Source: Dactylorhiza incarnata (Eukaryota; Streptophyta; Magnoliopsida; Asparagales; Orchidaceae). From it: 64,000 bases of DNA. Under the pieces are notes generated by a model, which saw nothing but the letters and a program-made list of their open reading frames with translations, was not told where the DNA came from and ran no database searches. How positions within the stretch are numbered: the stretch's first letter is position 1; every line of letters begins with the position of its first letter. The position numbers and the translations under genes were made by a program. Shown here one piece after another: positions 32,466 to 43,097 of this stretch. The stretch lies in assembly GCA_033032865.1 (NCBI GenBank), contig JAWHQI010000064.1, positions 6,882,001 to 6,946,000 on the forward strand, in the 5' to 3' direction.

Positions 32466-33900
32466 TGGTAGAGAAATTTGTTTGATTTTATGAAAGAAAT
32501 GATTTTCTCCGATTCTATGCTCGATAAAGGCAAGTGTACCTAATCGATTATAGTATAGGATATGAAATATCAAGGTCGTATTAGAACCAGGGCACGTCGA
32601 ATACTTCTACTTCAAAGAACTCGCTATAATCCTATCAAATAGTTTTGTAGTTGGTTTTGTAAAAAGAGATATTATGATTAAAAAAGAGGTGGTTTAGACT
32701 ATATAAAAAAGACTAGCACTCGATCTCGACTCACCTCGGAATAAAATGATCAAAATAAAAATAAATAAATTTCTAAATCACTCTAACGAAAGTACTTGGA
32801 CCGTGGAGATTCCCGAAACATGAACGAACCTCTTTCAAGGTTACGCCAAACTGAGTTTAGGTTGACCGACCGAACTTTTGATCTCCAATCGAAACCCATA
32901 AAGCTCGCTTTACGTGGTGAACCCCGCTATTAGATTTGACTCAAATCCAGGAGATTTACGTCGTCCTCTCTCAAGGATTGCATTCAACTCTCTTTACCCG
33001 TGAGTGATCGATCCGTACACATGATCCTTTCGGCTACTAGAATACGAAAACAAAAGTGAAAATCATATATCAATAATATGATCTCACTAAATATTAATCA
33101 AGGGTAAATCCTAAGCATTCGTTAAAAGAGAAAAAGATATTAAATTAAGAAGAGAAGATCATTTCATTCCTCGGATCATCTTGATCAAGCACTAAACAAA
33201 GTTTAGTTACTCATAATAATTTAGGAAATGAAAATCGTGTTAAGAATATGCATAATAAGACAGAGAGAGAGAAAAGAAATAGCAAACATTTTATTTCTTA
33301 TTGATAAGGAGTTACCAAAAGGGTATAAAGATATTACAAAGAGAGTTTGCAAAAAGATTACAAGTACGATAAAACAGATTGCAAGAATATTAAAGCAGGA
33401 AAACATTAAGCTAAAATACTATAAGCATAAACTCCCAACAGCTCTCTAGAAGGCTCAAATGAAGGAGGAAGGATGATCAAACCCCTCTTTCTTCATGTCT
33501 ATTTATAGAGCCAAAATCAAGTAGGTAGAGGTTGTAAATGGCATTAGGATGAAGCTTCCCTTGGTAAAATAAACATGCATGTTGGTTTAAAGTTCAATGA
33601 CAGCTACTCCTTTTAACACTTGTCATGAGACACATTCTTGAAAAGCATAATCAAAGTTGACTAGATTTCTCTCTTTCTAAGAAGCTTCCTTCAAGAACAC
33701 ATGTTGAATTCATAGTCAAAGGTGGCTAGCCTCTTTCATACTTAGCAGAAAATATCTCATCGGACTATTGTGGCTTCATTCTCTTCTTGAATATGGTTCA
33801 GTAACACGGTAACATGATTGCACTCGATATTTAGTTTGACATATTGAACATCATAACATTCTTATTTCATATTATTTACTCCTCCTGACTTGTCTACTTA
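32466..33900 (-). repeat. 5' LTR of Athila-like element (right boundary approximate)
   Basis: It begins at TG six bases beyond the primer site. A CTCTATAAATAG box on the minus strand at 33500-33511 gives a plausible promoter, with about 1 kb of transcribed LTR toward the PBS. There is no second LTR in the window to fix the outer end. Confidence 0.6.
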
Positions 33901-34096
33901 CTTTTTCTCACTCTGCCCTTTATTATTATGTTTCACCATGTATTATTATACCTCGCCCTTTATTATTATGCTTCGTCTATTGTGCTAACCCTTTTTTGTA
34001 GCTTTTTTATGCTCCGAGCACTAATCTGGGGCGGATAGGGATGAAAAAGCTCATTTAGTCAACTTTAACTAATCCTTCATTGTTTCCTCCCTCCAG

Positions 34097-34180
34097 GAGC
34101 TGATGGAGCTAGACATGGTGACGGGGTTGGTTGTCCAGTCTGACGGACAAGAGCAAGAGCAGGAGTGGGAGATCCATTAA
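34097..34180 (+). CDS. Candidate terminal exon of an unidentified host gene
   Basis: A T-rich stretch ending in CCTCCCTCCAG looks like a 3' splice site. It is followed by 27 codons and TAA with no interruption. The peptide is acidic and Gln/Glu-rich, ending Glu-Trp-Glu-Ile-His. Upstream exons would lie in DNA now replaced by the Athila LTR. I do not recognise the protein and a chance open frame is possible at this length. Confidence 0.3.
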   Translation, partial: ELMELDMVTGLVVQSDGQEQEQEWEIH

Positions 34181-34926
34181 GTGAGCATAACTTGTGAATA
34201 AGAAGGCGAATCTAGGATGATTTACATCTATTTTTGGTTTTACTATTGATAGTTGTGTACTAAAACTTAAGCAACATCACAACCATTATCTGTTAATTTA
34301 TCATGCGTCTTTTATTTATACTACTCTTCACTAGTTTATATGTTTGGATATGATATGTTCGACTTACAAGGCGAGGGTTTCGGGAAGCGGACCATTGATA
34401 TATGGGAGGGAGGGTCCCTCTATCTCGAAGTGGCTCTCTCCTCGGGACGCTTACCTTAGGCATAAGGTCCTCCTCAGAGGTGTACGAGGTGGGGGGGGGG
34501 GGGGTCAAGCAATGTGTTCATTGTAGACGCATGTTCACTAGAGCGGGGCACCGAAGCACAGTATGTTTATTGTAGTTGTGTGTTCATTTGAGTGGGCACC
34601 AGAGCACAATGTGGGGAGGGCACTAGAGCAGATAGCGGGAAGGCGCGCACCGGAGCAGAGCGCATGGGTGAGCGCTTAAGGGTGGTGCATGAGGGGGTGC
34701 GCTCCGGAGAGTTGTATCTGTGGGAGCGCTTTGGGATATCGTTCACGAGGATGCTAGTGGACTTTCATCGGAGGTTTTCAGTGTGCAACGCAAGAGCGCA
34801 TGACCTATACTCTTCTCCAACTACGCCCCTTTCAAATGAAGGATTATGCCCTATTTTCATAGATTTTTTACTAGAGGCGCATAAGTAATTTCGCTCTACA
34901 ACAGAATGAGAACGAATGATTGATTG
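34181..34926. other. Unassigned DNA with a 14-base G run
   Basis: AT-rich sequence is followed by a G-rich part with a G run at 34491-34504 and repeated GAGCGGGCACC/GAGCAGA words. The frame 34592-34888 is open but shows no family resemblance. The last five bases are one copy of the Sirevirus target duplication. Confidence 0.35.
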
Positions 34927-36794
34927 TGAAAGTGGAGGTTAGATCTTAAATTAACTCTAGAGGGGGTGAATAGAGTTTAAAACTTTTCCCTTAGTTTTAT
35001 AGCGGAATTGAAAATACTGATATAAGTATATGTGTATAGAGTGAGTGATAAATAAAAACTGAAATAAAATGAGTAATGAAAACAGCACACAACACAACAC
35101 AGAAAGAAATAAAACACAAAGGACACAAGGAGCTATAGTGGTTCCCCACTAAACTTGGGTACGTCTACTCTTCTACCACCCTTGGTAGGAATCCACTAGG
35201 ATTTTTGATCAGGTGCCCTCACACCAATGAGCTTTTGATAAGGTGCCCAAAAACCTACTAGATTTTTTGATCAGGTGTCTTGCCACCAATGGGGTAAACT
35301 TTTGAAGGGAGTTTTAACCATGTACAGAATGGGATAGAGAGGGGTTAAGATGTTCTTCTCTGTCAAGATGTATAGAGAAGACTCTAGCGGATTTGATGTA
35401 GAAAAGAACTCCTTGTCTGATTGAAGATGTTTGACAGTATATTTTGCTGGAGCTTTTCTTTGAAAAACTTGATCCTCCTGTAGATGATTAATCTGAGAGA
35501 TATATTTCTTCAGATTATAGTTGCTCTGTTGAAGATCTGTATTTGCAGCAAAAGACTGAGAGAAGAATTTAAGTTCTCAGTTGAAAGAGGTTGCAGCTGT
35601 TGAGGACGAAGAAGATGGTGTTCTTTTTTTTCTTCTTTTTTCTTCTCTTCCTGAAGCTTTCTCCTTTCTTGATTCTTATTTTGCAGCAGGAAATCTAAGA
35701 GAAGTGTTGAAGATGTTCTCAGAAAAAGTGTGCTGCTGAAGGAGGAAGAAGATGAAGATCTGTATTCTGAAATTGCTTGAGGAGGAAGAAGAAGTTATTT
35801 TCAATTTCTTTTCTTCCTGTATATTTTTTTTCTCTTTTTCTCTGTGTATTTGTTTTGTACAGCAAAACTGTAATATGGTCTGTATTGATGTTGTCATGAA
35901 AGCTGTAAAATTATTCTGTAATATCTTATTTCCTTTTCTTTTTCAAATCTCTGACAGAATTAAATGCAAATCCCTTATATTAAGGAATATAATATTCTGA
36001 AGAGTTATTTTGGAAACACAAATCTGTTGCGCCGCTTAATTCTTTCCTTTTCCATGAATATGTCCTTTTCTGAGGAAATGTCAACGGCTATAAACTTGAA
36101 TAATAAAGGAAATATATTTTCTTTACTTGATCTGATAGAAAAAGCCGTTGCTGTCGTCGATCTGAGATCGGAGAATGAAATGAATATAATTCTTCTGAAA
36201 TTTCTGAGCTTAAATAAGAATTCTTTGATCTGAACAAAATTCGTCGAACGCAGATTCATCGACCTCAAGATTTTTGTTGAACACAATATTTACGTCGTCG
36301 ACCTCAACATTTAATTAATTGTTCTGAACATCTGCTGAATATTCGTCGAACGCAGACTTGAGTTCGTCGAACGGAAGGATTCGTCGACCGTTGAGCCTGG
36401 ATAAAATCGTCGACATCTGAGCTGGGGCAAAAGCGTCGAGCGCTGAGCTTGAGTAAAAGCGTCGAGCGCTGAGCTTGAGCAAATTCTTCGACCGCCGAGA
36501 TGGGAGCGTCGAGCGCTGAACCGCTGAGACAGGATCGTCGACCGCTGAGACGAGATCGTCGACCGCTGAGACGAGCTTGAAGCAAGCCGTTCGTCGAACG
36601 CAGATAGTCGTTCGTCGAACGCAGATAGCCGTTCATCGAACGCAGAGTGGAGTTCGTCGAACGCAGAAACTGAATGAATTCTCTAGTTCTAACAGCCAAA
36701 ACTCTTGATCCATAAACTATACATTGGGGTCAACCTTGTCCTTAGTCAACATATAGTGATCCTAGCCCAAATCAGAAATAGGGTTGTTCCAACA
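34927..36794 (-). repeat. 3' LTR of the Sirevirus-like element
   Basis: In element orientation it starts TGTTGGAAC and ends CTTTCA. The first 130-560 bp (36235-36670) hold the TCGTCGA motif array. The U5 end has CTCTATTCACCCCCTCTAG. It differs from the 5' LTR by substitutions, small indels and a 5-base versus 20-base G run. Confidence 0.93.
36241..36670 (-). repeat. TCGTCGA(A/C/G)CG motif array in U3 of the 3' LTR
   Basis: About 17 copies of TCGTCGAACG, TCGTCGACCG or GCGTCGAGCG, many followed by CAGA or CTGAG, are spread over 430 bp. TTCG-N-CGAA is a near palindrome. The matching array in the other LTR is 44427-44830. Confidence 0.9.
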
Positions 36795-37703
36795 ATCTCC
36801 CCCTATTTGGGTTAGGACACTATTTGACAACAAATTGAAAATAAACAAACAATAAAACAGCAAAAACAACAGAGCATATATATATATCTGATATATTTTG
36901 AATATTTCATCAGATATAAAATGAATAGTACTCTGAGTTTTTGAAATTACATTTCAATAAAAACAAAACTAATAGAAATACAATCAAAACCTTGATTTTC
37001 TCTGAATTCTGCTTTCTGAAATATGAAGTTTGATATTGTCTGAACTGTATTGTTCTGAATTCTGATTTGTAACTGAACTGCATCTGCTATGTAAATCAAC
37101 TTTCTGAAATTGTCTTGAACTGAAACTTTATATTCTGAATATGTTATCTGCTGCTTCTTTTAAATCCAAAACAGTTTTATAATTCTGATTAGTTGAACTG
37201 ATACTGAATTTTCTATATCAAAAATTCTTCTTCTGAGCTGTATCTGCATCTGAACTTGATCATGACTGTATCTGAATTTTTTTGAAACATAAATTTGCAA
37301 TCAGCAAACTGCTGTAAGCTTTATCAAGCTTCTTCACACAGCAACTCCCCCTGAGAGTGTCTCCCCTGAGTTCTGGAGGTTCTTCAGCTTTCTCCCTTTC
37401 TTAGTTCATAGAACAACTCCCCCTGAGTAATTGCATCAAATGGAGCTTGTTCATGAAAACTTCTCCCCCTGCCTAGTTTCAGGAAAGGCCTGAAGCTAGG
37501 CCCCTTGAAGACGGGACATTTGATGGAGGTAGGGAAGGATGCAAGATTTATATTGCTGTTGTTCCTGCACAATAAAATAGAGATCAAGTGCAAATGGGAA
37601 CTAGAAGGAGAAACAATTCTGTAGGCATTTACATAATAATAATAATAAAAAACTTAGTTTGATATGATAAGGAATGAGGGGTAAATAAAAAACTTAATTT
37701 TTA
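36795..37703 (-). promoter_or_regulatory. Noncoding spacer with repeated polypurine tracts
   Basis: No gene. On the minus strand AGGGGGAG occurs next to the LTR (36797-36804) and again at 37345-37352, 37417-37424 and 37463-37470, with a shorter CAGGGGAG at 37361-37368. The LTR-adjacent one is the polypurine tract; repeated tracts in this position are a known Sirevirus trait. Confidence 0.75.
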
Positions 37704-39240
37704 TCATATTGAATCTCCATCTATCATTCCCAACTGATTTATAAAGAATATATGTTTCTTTTCATCCAAGGGCTTGGTGAAAATGTCAGCTCTTTGCAAA
37801 TCAGTAGAGATGAATTGTAGGCAAATTTTATTTTTATCCACATTATCCCTAAGAAAGTGGTGCCTAATTTCTATGTGTTTAGTCCTACTATGGAGAACTG
37901 GATTTTGTGCTATAGATATTGCACTAGTATTGTCACAAAATATAACTGAATTATTTAAGTTGACACCATAGTCTAGGAGCTGATTTTGTATCCACAATAT
38001 CTGCGAGCAGCAACTGCCTGCATCTATGTATCCAGCTTCAGCTGTTGATGTAGGCACAGATGTTTGTTTCTTACAAAACCAAGACACAAGCCTATCACCA
38101 AGAAACTGACAAGTTCCTGATGTGCTTTTCCTATCTACTCTGCATCCAGCATAATCTGAATCTGAGAATCCAGTTAATTCAAATTCAGATGATGTTGGAT
38201 ACCAAAGTCCTAGATTAGGGCAACCCTTTATATATCTCAAAATTCTTTTTAATAAAATTAGATGATATTCTTTGGGGTTAACTTGGAACCTAGCACAAAT
38301 ACAAGTAGTAAACAATATATCAGGCCTACTACCTGTTAAATAAAGTAATGAGCCAACAATTGCTCTATATACTTTCTGATCAACAGGTTTCTCTGATTCA
38401 TCAGCATCAACAACAGGATTAGAGGGCATGGGTGTTTTCATGGTGGAAGAATCAGACATACCAAATCTTTTCACTAATTCCTTAGCATACTTAGATTGGG
38501 ATATGAAGATTCCATTTGGTGTTTGCTTCACTTGAAGACCAAGGAAGTATGATAATTCACCCATACTACTCATTTCAAATTTAGATTGCATTAGATTAGA
38601 AAATCTTTTGCATAAGTTTGAATCAGTAGAGCCAAAGATAATATCATCTACATATATTTGAACTAGTTAGGTTTCATTTTTATGAATCCTGTAAAATAAA
38701 GTTTTATCTACTATGCCTCTACAGAATTTATTCTCTAAAAGAAAACTAGCTAAGGTCTCATATCATGCTCTGGGAGCTTGTTTAAGACCATAGAGAGCTT
38801 TCTTAAGCTTAAATACAAAAGAAGAGTGAGTTGGAGAGATGAAACCTAGTGGTTGTTCCACATAGACTTCTTCTTTGATTTCTCTATTCAGAAATGCACT
38901 CTTCACATCCATTTGATAAACCTTGAATTTCTTGTATGCAGCAAATGCAAGGAAAATTCTGATTGCTTCTAACCGTGCAACTGGTGCAAAAGTTTGATCA
39001 TAGTCTATTCCTTCTTCTTGTGAGTATCCTTGAGCTACTAATCTAGCTTTGTTTCTCACAATGTTGCCATCTGCATCTAGCTTATTCCTGTAGACGCCCA
39101 CTTAGTTCCAATAACGGGATAATTCTTTGGTCTAGGAACCAATTCCCAAACTTTGTTTGTCTCAAACTGATTAAGCTCCTCTTGCATAGCAATGATCCAG
39201 TTGGGATCTTGTTCTGCATCTTGTAGGGATTGAGGTTCAA
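37704..39240 (-). pseudogene. pol: Sirevirus-like reverse transcriptase and RNase H
   Basis: RT begins near 39240 in the frame that follows a TAG. The piece 39101-38763 holds the Lys-Ala-Arg-Leu-Val-Ala and Gln-Met-Asp-Val-Lys-Ser-Ala-Phe blocks and ends at a stop after Gln-Ala-Pro-Arg-Ala. A second stop lies near 38670 just before the intact Tyr-Val-Asp-Asp box (about 38650). The frame 38591-37704 (295 codons) finishes RT and gives copia RNase H with Asp-Ser-Asp-Tyr-Ala, Ser-Thr-Ala-Glu-Ala and Thr-Lys-His-Ile-Glu blocks. This is the end of pol. Confidence 0.9.
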
Positions 39241-39241
39241 T

Positions 39242-39720
39242 CTAAGAGAGAAAACAAGTATGCATCATATTCTGATTTACTTGATGTCTTGTTTGTACAC
39301 CTGCTGAAACATCACCAATTATTTGAGATATTGGGTGATCTCTAACTGTGATGTGATCAACAGTTGGAGTGGGTTCATCAATGATTTCCACTTGGGGAAT
39401 TTGTTCAGCTGCTATATCCTGTGGAGGATGATCTGCTGTTATCTGATTTAAACTGTCAGCAAAATCTGGGTGATTTTCCTCTTCACATTCTTCAGCATCC
39501 TGCTGTTCAGGATTTAGAAATCCTTCTTTATGTAGAGCTAATTGATCTAGCTGCTCATATAATGTAGGTACCTGTAGATTTTCTATGGTAGAAGAAATCT
39601 TCTCCTTGTAAAACATATTAGTTTCATCAAAGGAAACATGTATAGATTCTTCTATTTTAAGAGAAGATTTGTTAAAAATCCTATATGCTTTGCTGACTAA
39701 TGAATAGCCTAAGAAAATTC
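39242..39720 (-). pseudogene. pol: Acidic integrase-RT linker of the Sirevirus-like polyprotein
   Basis: The 124-codon piece 39616-39242 is rich in Glu, Asp, Gln and Pro without a recognised domain. It sits between integrase and RT, where copia polyproteins have a variable linker. It ends at a TAG that separates it from RT. Confidence 0.6.
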
Positions 39721-39721
39721 C

Positions 39722-40480
39722 TTAATCAAATTTTGGTTCAAATTTCCTAAGGTATTTCTTATCATTATTGTGAATGAAACATTTACAACCAAATGCTCTA
39801 AAATAACTAACTTTAGGTTTCTTCCCTTTAAGTAATTCATAAGGAGTCTTACCCTTAAGTTTGTGTATTAAACTTCTATTCAGCACATAGTTTGCTGTGC
39901 TAACAGCCTCTGCCCAAAAGGATAGGGGCAAATTAGCATCTGCAAGCAATGTTCTTGCTGATTCAATTAGAGTTCTATTTTTCCTTTCAACTACACCATT
40001 TTGTTGAGGAGTTCTAGGAGCTGAGAAGCAATGCCCGATACCTTCCTTCTCACAGAATTTTTGCATAAGAAGAGACTCAAACTCAGTGCCATGATCACTT
40101 CTGATCAATGCAATATGAGTAGAGTACTCAATCTTTATGCTCTTAAGAAAGTCTGTAAGAACTTTAAAGTTATCTGACTTTTCTCTCAAAAAGAACACTC
40201 AAGTGAATCTAGAGAAGTCATCTATAATAACTAGAGTGTAAGACTTCCCCCCCTAAACTCTTTGTTGCTATAGGTCCAAAAAGGTCCATATGTAGCAAAT
40301 ATAAGATTCTAGGTGAATCACTTTTAGATAATGATTTAAAACTATTTTTAATTTGCTTGCCTAGTTGACATGCCCTACAAAGACCTTCTTTCTTGTATGA
40401 ACCTAAAGGTAAACCTCTAACAAGATTGTCCTTAGATAATTTTGCAATGGTCCTAAGGTTTACATGTCCTAATCCTTATG
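39722..40480 (-). pseudogene. pol: Sirevirus-like integrase
   Basis: The first catalytic block (His-Met-Asp-Leu-Phe-Gly-Pro, near 40268) is in a different frame from the open piece 40198-39722. That piece carries Arg-Ser-Asp-His-Gly-Thr-Glu (second Asp) and Pro-Gln-Gln-Asn-Gly-Val-Val-Glu-Arg (catalytic Glu). At least one stop near 40200 and a frameshift near 40470 break it. The zinc-finger part lies just upstream. Confidence 0.85.
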
Positions 40481-40903
40481 CCAAAGTTCAATAGGTTTGC
40501 TTAATTCATTAAATAAGCAAATTTCTGATGTAGATAAATTAAAATTTACTAAGTAAATATTACCTTGCCTAATACCTGATAAAACAATAATATTATCAGA
40601 AGATTTAATAAGGCATTTCAATTTATTGAAGGTTACCTGATACCCTTCATCACATAATTGACTTATGCTGATGAGGTTGTGCTTCAGTCCTTTGACATAA
40701 GCTACCTCTTTGAAGGTGACTTCTCCAACCTTGACATTTCCATAGACTTTGGTCTGTCCACAGTTGGAGTCTAGAAATATAACTTTTGGTCCAACCTTTG
40801 CCTTGTAGTTGTTCAGGTTGGCTTTGTTTCCTGTCACATGTGTTGAACAGCCACTGTCCAAATACCTTTTTTCACTTATTCTTGGACAGCTGTGTACCTG
40901 CAA
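40469..40903 (-). pseudogene. pol: Sirevirus-like aspartic protease
   Basis: The frame of 144 codons begins shortly before Tyr-Leu-Asp-Ser-Gly-Cys-Ser, the copia protease active-site block, and continues to Ile-Glu-Leu-Trp-His-Lys, where the integrase zinc finger should start. A frameshift at about 40470 ends it. The start codon is incidental; the protease is part of a longer polyprotein. Confidence 0.85.
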
Positions 40904-41099
40904 AAACAGAAAAACAATCTATTTGTTCCTGACCCAGACAACCTTGGGTCTTTTTGAATTTCCACAAAAATCTGAAATAAAAGACATTTCAGGTTGGTCC
41001 TTGTAACCTTGTGGATGATATCTCCTTGGAGGTATTATCCATTCAGTGAAAGGATTGATAGAATGTGAAGAATGAGAATTATTCAGATTTGCTGTATAG

Positions 41100-41265
41100 T
41101 TTCTGTTCGACGAACTGGGCTGAGTTCGTCGAGCGTCGTTCGACGAATGACTGAGATTTCATCGAGTGCCGTTCATATAATAACTATATTGAAAATCTAT
41201 CTTCAGAGTTCGTCGAGCTTTGTTCGACGAAGTGGATGCATTTCATCGAGCTCCGTTCGACGAAT
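41100..41265 (-). repeat. TCGTCGA motif cluster inside the gag-protease spacer
   Basis: At least six TTCGTCGA/TTCGACGAA or ATCGAG variants occur within 165 bp. They resemble the array in this element's own LTR (36241-36670). The coiled-coil frame ends in a stop here at 41243. Confidence 0.75.
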
Positions 41266-41882
41266 TCTGCTGAATTCTGCTATTCTCGATAGTCTTACTT
41301 GAAATGTTTTTATTTACTCCTACAACCTCTTTGCTCTTAGCAGAAATGAATTTTATAGGTGTATAGAGTATGTTCTTCTTAATTAGAGGTGGCTCACTTG
41401 ATGAAGCACCCAAGCCTAGTTTGCTATTAAGTCTAACATTTATTGTGCTTGTAATGTCCATCAGTTTGATGCTTCTCCCATTCAGGGATTCTTCAAATTT
41501 CTTGGCCTCAGAAAGTTTATTCTCAAGGAGAATAGTTTGTTCTCTAGAGGCAGCCAAATCTTTCTTAAGATTTACATTCTCTTCACTTATTTGATTCATT
41601 TCAGCTAGCTTATTTCTGAGTGAGATTATTTCTTTCTCAGATTTTAGTAAGTCTAAGCAAAGAACCTTGAATTCATCTTTGAATTTCAACTGAAGTAAAA
41701 TCAAAGTTAGATATTACCTGATCTGCATCATCTTCTGCTTCTGATTCTGATTTTTCTTCATCAGAATTGTTGGCTGAGCCATTGATTGCCATCATGCAGA
41801 AGTTCTTCTCTTCTTGATTATCTTCATCATCACTGGATGAAGAAGCATCTGCTGACTCACTGCTTGAGTCATAAATTGCCAT
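41243..41882 (-). pseudogene. gag: Gag C-terminal acidic and coiled-coil region of the Sirevirus-like element
   Basis: Piece 41882-41673 is Ser/Asp/Glu-rich. Piece 41704-41243 (153 codons) shows a Leu/Lys/Glu heptad-like pattern over about 80 residues, a predicted coiled coil, then a basic tail. A coiled coil between zinc knuckle and protease is typical of Sirevirus Gag. The pieces are in different frames. Confidence 0.7.
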
Positions 41883-42050
41883 CAGGCACTGGTCATTTTC
41901 TTTTGTTTCTTCTTCATCATCTGAAGAACTGGATGAATTTTCTGAATCTGTTTCACTCCAGGTTTCTGCTACAAATCCTCTTCCCTTCTTCTTGTATTTG
42001 TGGGAGGAAGATTTGCTGGAGTGTATTCTTTCTTCCTTTTCCTTTCTCTT

Positions 42051-42984
42051 TTATTTCTTCTGATTTTCTGGACAATCTGGCAGAATATGTCCAGGTTTCC
42101 TGCAACCATAACAAATAATTTCTTTAGAAGTTGACTTGTCATACCTTGGCTTTTCATGGCTCCTGGATGACTTTTTCCTGAAGTCTTTTCTTGTCATCTT
42201 GTAGAATCTTTGGGCACGTAGGCTCATGAACTCCTCATCCCTTGGAGATTTTTCTTCTTCATCAGCTGCTTTGAAAGCTATGCTCTTTTCTTTCTTTGTT
42301 GCTGGAGATGAAGTGGATGATTCAGCTTCCCTGGATTTGATGAGCTGCTCATAGGATTTGAGCTTGCCCAACAAAGCTTCAGTGGTGATCTCATTGAGGC
42401 TTCTGGCTTCCTTGATAGGCCAGATCCTAGAGTCTCATGTGCTGGGGAAGCACATAAGAATCTTGTCATTGATCTCACAGTGATAGAGATCACTTTATCC
42501 AAGGTCTTCAACTCATTTATGATGAGGCTGAGCCTATTGTACATGTCAACTACTGTTTCATTTTCTCCTTTCTTAAAATTCTCATACTGAGAAATAAGAT
42601 GTGATCTCCTGTCTTTCCTTTCATCAGCAGATCCCTCAACCATGTTGTTGAGAGAAATCCATATCTCTCTTGTTGAGGTGCATTCCACCACTCTTTGAAA
42701 TATGTCATCAGACATTGTTTGAGCCAGAATGTTCATGGCTTTTGCATAGCACTCCTTTGCTTTTTCTGAGCTTCTGTCCATTCAGGAGGTGGGACAACAT
42801 TGTTGGCAGTTGTGGTTTCTGCACTAGTTGTTGCTGTGGGAGCTGGAGGTCCTGTCAAAATCACATTAAAAATTTCTTCATCAATTGAGTTAATATATAA
42901 CCTAATCCTTGCTTTCCACAGTGCAAACTTACTGAGATTGCACATAGGAGGTCTTGTGCTTGAATACTCTCTGTTTTGTGCCAT
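42051..42984 (-). pseudogene. gag: Sirevirus-like gag with one zinc knuckle
   Basis: The start is Met-Ala-Gln-Asn-Arg at 42984. Three overlapping pieces (42984-42733, 42781-42278, 42374-42051) need two frameshifts, near 42760 and near 42435. The middle piece is the copia gag-polypeptide domain (Ala-Asp-Glu-Arg-Lys-Asp-Arg-Arg...Tyr-Asn-Arg-Leu). The last piece has one CX2CX4HX4C knuckle (Cys-Tyr-Gly-Cys...His...Cys) at its residues 88-101. The protein would coat element RNA. Confidence 0.85.
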
Positions 42985-43082
42985 GAGTTTTTAACAGAAA
43001 ATAAATAAAATAAAAGCTCTAAAATAATTTAAGATCTAATTGATCTTTATGATTCAGGTGTTAGCCTGTAAAGAATCAACAG

Positions 43083-43095
43083 CCCTCTGATACCA
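43083..43095 (-). promoter_or_regulatory. Primer-binding site, initiator tRNA-Met type, Sirevirus-like element
   Basis: The minus strand reads TGGTATCAGAGGG, starting two bases after the 5' LTR. Confidence 0.88.
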
Positions 43096-43097
43096 AT

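Larger units (their letters stand above)
31442..33900 (-). mobile_element. Athila-like element, 5' part (LTR, PBS, gag start)
   Basis: This is the upstream half of the minus-strand element whose other half is 15777-19948. It holds the gag N-terminus, leader, tRNA-Asp type PBS and an LTR whose right boundary I cannot place exactly (about 33850-34080). Confidence 0.8.

Noticed and set aside
34592..34888. 98-codon plus-strand frame
   Set aside because: No family resemblance, and composition follows repeated GAGCGGGCACC-like words. Kept only as unassigned DNA.
36795..37703. Possible env-like gene in the Sirevirus-like element
   Set aside because: Some Sireviruses carry one, but no frame over about 70 codons exists here; the stretch is noncoding with polypurine tracts.
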